Positions 7,301-12,572 of a DNA stretch of 19,373 nucleotides are shown piece by piece. This stretch comes from JAQICJ01 sp041686345 (lineage in GTDB: Bacteria; Myxococcota_A; Polyangia; HGW-17). The notes beneath the pieces are model-generated. The model had not been told where the DNA came from and searched no databases. It worked only from the letters and a program-made list of their open reading frames with translations. The stretch covers positions 1 through 19,373 of the forward strand of contig JAWLEA010000055.1 in assembly GCA_041686345.1 (NCBI GenBank), in the 5' to 3' direction. Both the position numbers and the translations under genes were made by a program. Positions within the stretch are counted from its first letter, which is position 1. Each line of letters begins with the position of its first letter.

Positions 7301-7970
7301 AAAACTGTTCAGACTTCCTCGAAATCCGGCTAAAATCCGAAAACTTGATATCAAACTGAATACTTCACGTTTTCGCAAAGCTGTCTTCCAAATTCAGGAA
7401 AAAATAAAAGGATTCGGAGTACTGAAACTGAAAAAGTATTATTTCGACAAAGGTTTCAAAGTATTTGAAAAACTTGTTCATCAATCTCTGCAAAATTATT
7501 TTCCTTCAGCTTCCCTGACCTGGGTCAGAGTGAACTCTACCAGGAATAACTATTCTTACTTCAACTATCGTTACAAATTTTCGGCTTATGGTGCTTTTAA
7601 CAGATTGAACCTGGAGGAAATTGAATTACGAAAAATACCCTTCAATTGGGATCTCCCTTCAAAATTCAATATACACAAGAAAAGACACACTGTATTTCTG
7701 CCTCCCGCTCTGTCAGAAACTGATATCTCAATAAAAATTATTCCGCCCCGAGGCTGGGCTGTTTCATCAGATCCAATTCTGGAGGCTGAGTCAAAATTTG
7801 GTTTTCTCAGGCGGAAACTGCGTACAGATAAAACAGGTAAAGGATTTTTGACTATCAAGAAAAAAATTAACAGAAAACCTGTAAAACCTGAAAATTGGAA
7901 AGAATTTGTCAAATTCATCAAGGAGTTTGATAAATATGAAAATTTCCCTGCTGTTTTCCAAAAACTATGA
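4386..7970 (+). CDS. TPR lipoprotein with a degenerate transglutaminase-like domain
   Basis: This 1194-residue predicted lipoprotein has a signal peptide ending in the lipobox L-S-S-C, with Cys20 as lipid site. A beta-rich segment lies around residues 235-315, TPR-like helical repeats around 430-640, then a DUF3857-like beta region, a transglutaminase-like core near 865-960, and a C-terminal beta domain. The core keeps the family layout: W-V-Q-x-N-I, then R-K-G-S, then Y-A-L-V-K-V and Y-I-D-P. However the catalytic Cys that should follow G-S is Arg895 and the His position is Tyr935; only Asp947 remains. It is therefore probably a non-catalytic binding or scaffold protein. Related TPR-DUF3857-transglutaminase proteins are common in Myxococcota-like genomes. 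The gene overlaps the convergent gene by 6 bases and is probably cotranscribed with the GT-C gene upstream. Confidence 0.75.
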   Translation: MKNTTVKFLFLMFFPALSSCNFNPGSNSTIPESAKKCTFSTRLKTRIETNKKVKCTEIDDLALLEFSKGRSLSNINSFYRQNKCLKKSQLVSFFSALEGEINGNNQKATNSWLSFLEKNNSLNSILDWLASFQLDRINISNLETAQKIIDLSTNNNYLPIIPIALKAFKFSHKKPSKKWLLSHGISPFTTWHQLQPVSGRAHFFEEISSITSLNPDKTQKAKFGKENFEPLNHYLITRRFCNRTKNITVAFQTQGPVQISIDNQIIIATSGRKYTENGATVETLKIDPGCHQVAFRFVPTRNSNQIFLSLTETKPKKHDPGLFKHLSSPNCTATANHFYRKLTQVSRELSSHNFYRTRLEIDALQNISTRNNFVKKLSYLALQDDPTLPSISYEQKLLNLEAGSDLFPWLKCQIAQTSRQNNKLNKAAKNLKQCFSECCLLEKVELLKKNQDYQKAWEQMLLLLEKVDNNAAYYKLAAELSHKIGNSGQQFKWLREAASINPSRYPALADFFLSLDQTDKARKNLLHNYPHLKTTVAGRKLLYKILLKEDKLAEALKIQKKIYRQKSDYQNEVLKLADHYFLLDQKEKAFNLLKSHLIKNPDHARVYRLLELHNRLPFTFGPETQELINKFYKSEPGSPHYARFIFKCRKIHLFEEGTGFILVKKAIKINSEHAIKVLGEISIPENAYLLRLETLKKNNDTYYPLATLYQNTFTLKRLEKGNVILLEYILPLAENTNSKHFADKIFSFNHSHLPTTYSCYEIEMPSHFKFNFEKGAGVPGPEIQKKGKSVSYTFKMWDLKPKVRERFMLRYLKKENYLKTFTNLSPRKYAQQIKQQLPWTDNGSYELKKITEKLCKKQKNKRCINNIFRWVQTNIEQDFSQTDPLKIFHERKGSRAFLLHEMFKYLPLKSTLVFAVNNRLVSGKFTYLPFEHFKYALVKVGQDTYIDPRYNYNPPGKIVPALSNSLAWSPGKKLFRLPRNPAKIRKLDIKLNTSRFRKAVFQIQEKIKGFGVLKLKKYYFDKGFKVFEKLVHQSLQNYFPSASLTWVRVNSTRNNYSYFNYRYKFSAYGAFNRLNLEEIELRKIPFNWDLPSKFNIHKKRHTVFLPPALSETDISIKIIPPRGWAVSSDPILEAESKFGFLRRKLRTDKTGKGFLTIKKKINRKPVKPENWKEFVKFIKEFDKYENFPAVFQKL

Positions 7971-8462
7971 AAAATATTTGGGAAAATTAGACTTGAAAAC
8001 TTCAAGTAATTGTTCCGCCGGCAGTTCTACCCTGAGGTTTGCAAAAAGTTCACCATCCTTGAACATCACCAGATTAAAAGCAGCCTGGTGTTTATCTAAA
8101 TTAAAATTGAAAGCCCCATCCTGGGGAGAAATTATTTTGAGATTCTGGTTGTCATCAAGACAATCAATTTCCAGAATTGAACTGGAGGGTTTTAAAAAAT
8201 GGGGACGAAAATATCCTGAAAAGGATGCACCTTCGGCAAGATTTTCTAAATTACCCCTGCCCTTGATTTTCAAAACAGGCCTTTTATCAATAATCACCGG
8301 CTTCACTTTAATAGAAAAAAACATTGGCAACATTCTGGCCAGATACTCTCCCTTGGAAGGGGTATAAAAACCCTCAGCCAGCAACTGGAATTCCGGCTTG
8401 AAAATAAATTTCAGTTTGTAATTATCCAAAATTGATTTTCTAATCTTGTCAAAAAGCAACAT
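7965..8462 (-). CDS. Hypothetical soluble protein, 165 residues
   Basis: I chose ATG 8462 because AAAGGAGC lies six bases before it; the frame is open to a TTG at 8495 that lacks such a site. The protein has no signal peptide or membrane segment. It alternates short beta-prone stretches (F-F-S-I-K-V-K-P-V-I-I, N-L-K-I-I-S-P, F-N-L-V-M-F-K-D-G-E-L-F-A-N-L-R-V-E-L-P), suggesting a beta-rich fold, and I do not recognise a family. Its stop TAG overlaps the stop region of the convergent TPR gene. A rival plus-strand frame at 7906-8367 is less protein-like. Function is unknown. Confidence 0.65.
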   Translation of the reverse strand: MLLFDKIRKSILDNYKLKFIFKPEFQLLAEGFYTPSKGEYLARMLPMFFSIKVKPVIIDKRPVLKIKGRGNLENLAEGASFSGYFRPHFLKPSSSILEIDCLDDNQNLKIISPQDGAFNFNLDKHQAAFNLVMFKDGELFANLRVELPAEQLLEVFKSNFPKYFS

Positions 8463-8803
8463 ATCCTGCTCCTTTACTTCCCAGTCAGGTAACAAATTGC
8501 TTTGTATAACCCAAACACTTGAATTTTAATTACAGACTATCAAGATCAATGTTAATACACCCAGCAATATAAAACTTCAACCCAAACAGTTCAAATTTTC
8601 ATCCTCAGTTCATGATTTTCCTTTTTGAAACCAGAAATAGAATATACATTCATTCTTATTATTAAATTATTACAACAACTTATTTCACCAGGCCCTAATT
8701 TTTTTTAATTATTTCAAAAAAATGTTTTTTTTTTCACTAATAAATGGAATAAAGATTTATAGCTTATGGTAGTAAAAAAACAGAACTACTAAACTAACTA
8801 ATT

Positions 8804-8850
8804 TAGACATGTCTACATACGGTTCCCAATTTCTCATAATCTATTATAAA
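8804..8850 (+). promoter_or_regulatory. Candidate promoter with a 12-bp palindrome upstream of the VKOR-DsbA gene
   Basis: TTCCCA (8823-8828) and TATAAA (8845-8850) are spaced 16 bases apart. The perfect palindrome TAGACATGTCTA (8804-8815) ends 7 bases before the -35 element, a position suited to an activator or repressor dimer. The rest of the 8463-8908 gap is AT-rich and contains no convincing gene. A 6-bp inverted repeat AGCTGT/ACAGCT (8867-8892) lies in the predicted leader just before the ribosome binding site. Confidence 0.4.
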
Positions 8851-8908
8851 TATTTATCTTAAAAGCAGCTGTCTGTTTTTTCTTTTACAGCTCTAATGGA
8901 GATTTCCC

Positions 8909-10582
8909 ATGAAATTCACCTTTAAAAAATCTACTCCCTGGATAATAATGTCCATACTGGTTCTGACAGGTATATTTTTTTCAGTGTATCTTACAATTTT
9001 GCATTACAAGGTTTTCATGCACACCGGATATGCAGCTGACAGCAGTGTCTGTTCCATCAGTGACAAGGTCAACTGCGAAACAGTAGCTGAAAACCCTTAC
9101 AGCGTTTTCATGGGAGTCCCTGTCTCTGTTTGGGGAATTGTGGGCTATCTTTTTATTGGAATTGGGGCTCTGGCAGGTATTTTTAATCCAAAGTCCAAAC
9201 TGGTTTATCTGTATAATCTGGCTTTTGTCGGGTTTGCCTGTCTGGTAAGTATTACCCTCGGTTATATTTCAATCACAAAAATTTCATCAATTTGTATTTT
9301 CTGTTTTGGCACTTATTTTATCAACTTTATCCTGATGGGCTTTCTCCTGACCTTTATCATTAAAAGTCGAACCAATATTTTCAAACAGATAATTCCCTTT
9401 CTTATCTGGAGCAAAAACCACCTCTACTACTCTATTCCTTTTGTGTTAGGCGGGTTGGCTCTGGTCGGAAGTTTATTCCTTTATTACCCTAAATATTGGG
9501 AAACAAAAATTGTGAACAGTAAAGATCTGAAGCGCCTGACTTCCGGCACCGATAAAAACGGTCATCCCTGGATAGGTGCACGTACTCCTTTGGTTACAAT
9601 CCATGAATACAGTGATTATGAGTGTCCTTTCTGTTCCCGCTACCATTTTAAAGTCAGAGAATTTGTTGGAAAATACCCTGAAAAAATCAGACTGGTTCAC
9701 CATAATTATCCCCTGGATCACCATTGCAACAGTATTGTTACCAAACCTTTCCATCGTTCTTCCTGCCAAAAAGCCAAACTGGCAATCTGTGCCCAAAAAT
9801 ACGGAGCCTTCTGGAAAGTAAATGATTTTTTGTTTAAAAACAAAAATAAGAGAGTTACCCCATATATACTAAGCAACAAACTTGGTCTTGACTCAGAAAA
9901 ATTTCAAAAATGCATTGAAGATCCAAAAACTGAAGAAAAACTGCAGGAAGAAATTAAAACAGGACAAAAAATGAAACTTAATGCCACCCCGACTTTTTTC
10001 GTAAATGGAAAAAGAATGCGCAATTTCAACCAGGTCATTAACCTGATGAAAAAAAGAAGTGGTAAAAACGATAAAGGCAACAACTGGATAGGTGCTACAT
10101 CCCCGGAAATCACAATTCATGAATATACAGATTATGAATGCCCCTTCTGTTCAAAGTTTCATCAGAAATTAAGAAGTTATATTTCCCACTATCCTGATCG
10201 ACTGAGACTTGTTCATCACCATTATCCTCTTGATCAAAGTTGCAACAGTCTGTTAACCAAACCTTTCCACAAAAAGGCCTGTGAATACAGCATAATGGCC
10301 ATCTGCGCCGACAAACAGAATAAATTCTGGGAAACAAACGACTATATTTTCCGCAATGTCAAAAACAAGAAAATCAACAGCAAAACGCTGACCAAAGCTC
10401 TCAACCTGGATAAACAAGCTTTTGACGAATGCCTCAAAGATCCTGCAACCAGAAAGAAACTGCTTGAACATGTTTCCCAGGGCATTGAAAAACGAATCAA
10501 CTCAACCCCTACTTTCTATATTGATTCAAAAAAAATAAAAACCAAAAAACTCATTCCTTTGCTGGAAAAGAAACTGAAATAA
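8909..10582 (+). CDS. VKOR domain fused to two tandem DsbA-like thiol oxidoreductase domains
   Basis: This 557-residue envelope protein has an N-terminal vitamin K epoxide reductase domain (about 10-195). It shows Cys48 and Cys56, Ser73 in G-V-P-V-S-V-W-G, and the quinone-site motif C-I-F-C (129-132), within four to five membrane helices. Two thioredoxin-fold DsbA-like domains follow outside the membrane. Domain 1 has C-P-F-C at 239-242 and T-P at 360-361 as the cis-proline; domain 2 has C-P-F-C at 411-414 and T-P at 533-534. Four further cysteines are shared by both copies (273, 286, 294, 335 and 445, 458, 466, 508). By family knowledge VKOR passes electrons from the DsbA-like domain to quinone, so the protein should make disulfides in exported proteins. 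The start has GGAG about 8 bases upstream. An 11-base gap to the next gene indicates an operon. Confidence 0.93.
   Translation: MKFTFKKSTPWIIMSILVLTGIFFSVYLTILHYKVFMHTGYAADSSVCSISDKVNCETVAENPYSVFMGVPVSVWGIVGYLFIGIGALAGIFNPKSKLVYLYNLAFVGFACLVSITLGYISITKISSICIFCFGTYFINFILMGFLLTFIIKSRTNIFKQIIPFLIWSKNHLYYSIPFVLGGLALVGSLFLYYPKYWETKIVNSKDLKRLTSGTDKNGHPWIGARTPLVTIHEYSDYECPFCSRYHFKVREFVGKYPEKIRLVHHNYPLDHHCNSIVTKPFHRSSCQKAKLAICAQKYGAFWKVNDFLFKNKNKRVTPYILSNKLGLDSEKFQKCIEDPKTEEKLQEEIKTGQKMKLNATPTFFVNGKRMRNFNQVINLMKKRSGKNDKGNNWIGATSPEITIHEYTDYECPFCSKFHQKLRSYISHYPDRLRLVHHHYPLDQSCNSLLTKPFHKKACEYSIMAICADKQNKFWETNDYIFRNVKNKKINSKTLTKALNLDKQAFDECLKDPATRKKLLEHVSQGIEKRINSTPTFYIDSKKIKTKKLIPLLEKKLK
9566..10582 (+). 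repeat. Tandem domain duplication of about 172 codons
   Basis: The segments starting at codons 220 and 392 of the VKOR fusion encode two related DsbA-like domains. Alignment anchors W-I-G-A, T-I-H-E-Y, D-Y-E-C-P-F-C-S, Y-P-L-D and K-P-F-H recur 172 residues apart, and all six cysteines match at offset 172 or 173. Divergence between copies is moderate, so the duplication is old rather than an assembly artefact. Confidence 0.88.
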
Positions 10583-10593
10583 GGAAATATCAA

Positions 10594-11367
10594 ATGCTCA
10601 ATAAAATACTGATTATAATTTTTACTGTTTCTACTCTCTTCTTTTTAAATAATTGCAAACAAAAGACGAAGCCTCACAACAGTAATATCCAATCAAAAAC
10701 AACTGATACCGATGCTGTCAATAAAAGTTCAAAAAAAGGAGCATCAACCAAAATGGACAAGAAAAAAGCACACAAAGAAAAATTTATCGAAGAATTTACA
10801 ACCATAAAACTGCCAACTCCCAGAAAAGACAGAGGTCTGGCTTTAATGAAGGCTTTGAACAACAGGAAAACTTCAAGAAAATTCAAACTGCAACAATTGC
10901 CTTTGCAGATAATATCAGATCTTCTCTGGGCAGCTTCCGGAATCAACAGACCTGATGGCAAAATGACAGCTCCAACTGCATCCAATTCCCAGGAGATTGA
11001 AATTTATCTCGCTCATGAAAAGGGACTGTTTTATTATCATCGTAAAGCTCATTCATTGAAACCAGTACTTGAAAAAGACGTCAGAGTTGAGACAGGAAAA
11101 CAAAAATTTACTGACACAGCACCCCTTGTTTTAATATATGTCGGCAATTACCAAAAAATGGATCGTCCCAGAAAAAAGACCGAGTTTTACTTTGCTACTG
11201 ATACCGGTTTTGTCAGCCAGAACGTTTATTTGTTCTGTGCCTCGGAAAATCTTGCTACCGTTGTAATTGGCTGGCTGAACAAAGAAAAGCTTCTTAAAAC
11301 CATGGAGCTTGATTCTGCCAAGTATAAAGTCGTACTTACTCAGCCCGTAGGTTTCCCAGCTATTTAG
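10594..11367 (+). CDS. Lipoprotein with SagB/nitroreductase-like flavin domain
   Basis: The 257-residue protein begins with a lipoprotein signal peptide (MLNKILIIIFTVSTLFFLNN, then Cys21), followed by a Lys-rich linker to about residue 70. The rest matches the nitroreductase superfamily, SagB/ThcOx-type branch. R-K-T-S-R-K-F (91-97) would contact FMN phosphate. It is followed by L-L-W-A-A-S-G-I-N-R (110-119), T-A-P-T-A-S-N-S-Q-E-I-E-I-Y (125-138), G-F-V-S-Q-N-V-Y-L-F (205-214), V-V-I-G-W-L (223-228) and L-T-Q-P-V-G-F-P at the end. Length of the domain (about 185 residues) is normal. AAGGAAAT precedes the ATG. It is in an operon with the VKOR-DsbA fusion. The substrate is unknown. A lipid-anchored flavin enzyme outside the cytoplasm is unusual. 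Confidence 0.85.
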   Translation: MLNKILIIIFTVSTLFFLNNCKQKTKPHNSNIQSKTTDTDAVNKSSKKGASTKMDKKKAHKEKFIEEFTTIKLPTPRKDRGLALMKALNNRKTSRKFKLQQLPLQIISDLLWAASGINRPDGKMTAPTASNSQEIEIYLAHEKGLFYYHRKAHSLKPVLEKDVRVETGKQKFTDTAPLVLIYVGNYQKMDRPRKKTEFYFATDTGFVSQNVYLFCASENLATVVIGWLNKEKLLKTMELDSAKYKVVLTQPVGFPAI

Positions 11368-12277
11368 TTTTCTTTTTTAATTTGAGCACAGTGGGGATTA
11401 CACAGGCAAAAACTGCTGCTGCTTTGAGTTTGAGATCCGTACCTTTCATTTTATCCCTGACAGTCCAATTATTCCATGAACTACTGTAGGTAGTTTTAAC
11501 AGACATATATCCCCCTGGTCCCTTGATCTTGCAATAGTTCCAAGAAGAAGAATAAACTCTGTTTACCCGTAATCTGGTTCGACTGTTTTTAACATTCCAA
11601 CTATTCATTGAACTGGAATAAACCGTACTTATGCGAATATTTCCCATTTTCCATTTTTTCCAGGATTTGTTGTACACTGTCTTGATGTACTTTATTCCTT
11701 CGCCGGGCAAATAAAGCTTCCAATTATCATATGAGTTGGAATAAGTTGTCTTGAGGTTGGCACGTCCTTTGTTCAAATAAAATCGCCAACTATTGAGACT
11801 ACTGCTGTATATTGTTTTTAAAGATTTTATCAGAGAAGAACTCGCAGCCAATTTACGAAGTCTTCTGCGTCTGGCTGCCCGTTTTCTTGCCATAATCAAC
11901 CTTCTGCGTCTGGCTGCCCGTTTTCGACGCCAAGATGTTTTTTTCTTGTTTTGGGGGTATTTGACAGAGGTTTTGGAGACAGGGTAGCTCTTCTTGCGAG
12001 CAGGATAAGACCTCCGACTTGTCTTTTTATTTGGTTTCGGAGCAGGATACATTTTAGTATTGGTTGTCTCAGTCGATCTGTCATGACCGTCATAATCATT
12101 GGCCCCATAATCATCAAAGTTATCATCAAAGTTCTCTCCATTATCTGCAGCTAAATCTTGATTATTTTCTTGGTATTCATCTTCATAACCATTATCAGGA
12201 TGATACTTGCCTTCACGATAAGTTCGATAACAACCACCTGAAAACACAAAGATGATTAAAATCAGAAAGTGTTTCAT
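11360..12277 (-). CDS. Lipoprotein with six Tyr-x6-Trp repeats
   Basis: A 305-residue predicted lipoprotein with lipobox F-S-G-G-C and Cys16. Three regions follow: an Asp/Glu/Asn-rich stretch (24-66), a Lys/Arg/Tyr-Pro-rich stretch (80-145) with a duplicated Arg-rich 13-mer, and six repeats of about 22 residues. The repeats carry Y-S-S-S-like cores with Tyr at 157, 179, 202, 220, 242 and 264. Each Tyr is followed exactly seven positions later by Trp164, Trp186, Trp209, Trp227, Cys249 and Trp271; only the fifth repeat has Cys instead of Trp. Alternating hydrophobics (L-K-T-I-Y, I-K-T-V-Y, V-K-T-T-Y) suggest paired beta strands. I know no named family for it. AGGAG precedes the ATG, and the stop overlaps the convergent SagB-like gene by 8 bases. 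Confidence 0.85.
   Translation of the reverse strand: MKHFLILIIFVFSGGCYRTYREGKYHPDNGYEDEYQENNQDLAADNGENFDDNFDDYGANDYDGHDRSTETTNTKMYPAPKPNKKTSRRSYPARKKSYPVSKTSVKYPQNKKKTSWRRKRAARRRRLIMARKRAARRRRLRKLAASSSLIKSLKTIYSSSLNSWRFYLNKGRANLKTTYSNSYDNWKLYLPGEGIKYIKTVYNKSWKKWKMGNIRISTVYSSSMNSWNVKNSRTRLRVNRVYSSSWNYCKIKGPGGYMSVKTTYSSSWNNWTVRDKMKGTDLKLKAAAVFACVIPTVLKLKKKTK
11862..11925 (-). repeat. 25-bp exact direct repeat inside the Y-x6-W lipoprotein gene
   Basis: The 25 bases at 11862-11886 recur exactly at 11901-11925 with a period of 39 bases, equal to 13 codons. They encode the repeated R-K-R-A-A-R-R-R-R-L block. Being in frame, a change in copy number would alter only the length of the basic region. 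Confidence 0.9.
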
Positions 12278-12376
12278 AATTTTCTCCTGTAAACTTGAAG
12301 AACTGAGGGTTGAAACTCCCTCCTCTTATAAATATATAAATAGTTCCCATCCCCAAAAGGAAGGTCATCACCTGAA

Positions 12377-12451
12377 CGCGGAATTTTATCTCATCTGATT
12401 TGTCATAACTTCTTGATATAGTATTTACTATGTCTGCGAAGTTATTCCGCG
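12377..12451. repeat. Nested inverted repeats upstream of the Y-x6-W lipoprotein gene
   Basis: Three sets of inverted repeats are nested here. CGCGGAAT (12377-12384) pairs with ATTCCGCG (12444-12451). ATAACTTC (12405-12412) pairs with GAAGTTAT (12438-12445). ATAGTA (12418-12423) pairs with TACTAT (12426-12431). The outer two share two bases on the right, so they may form one bulged stem or alternative stems. On the minus strand the structure lies 100-175 bases before the lipoprotein start codon, so it could be a leader structure, a regulatory site, or a degraded small element. Confidence 0.6.
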
Positions 12452-12478
12452 CATCTGAGACAAACTTCTCATTCAGTT

Positions 12479-12497
12479 AAAAACCCCCATTCTGGGA
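12479..12497 (-). terminator. Weak intrinsic terminator candidate after the IgGFc-like gene
   Basis: On the minus strand TCCCA-GAA-TGGGG is followed by GTTTTT, about 75 bases past the stop of the IgGFc-like gene. The stem is only 4-5 bp, so the call is tentative. Confidence 0.3.
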
Positions 12498-12572
12498 TAG
12501 GAACTAAATAATATGCTAATTGCAGAAAAGTGATTTGTTGATAAAAAAACTTATGGGTATTGTTTTTTGCAA

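Noticed and set aside
7906..8367. Plus-strand open frame overlapping the hypothetical gene on the minus strand
   Set aside because: It starts inside the end of the TPR gene, has no ribosome binding site and reads as an uneven Ser/Lys-rich product. The minus-strand frame has a strong AAAGGAG before its ATG and a balanced protein composition.
12377..12451. Integron attC-like recombination site
   Set aside because: The inverted repeats lack the GTTRRRY and RYYYAAC core sites, and no integrase or cassette array is present.
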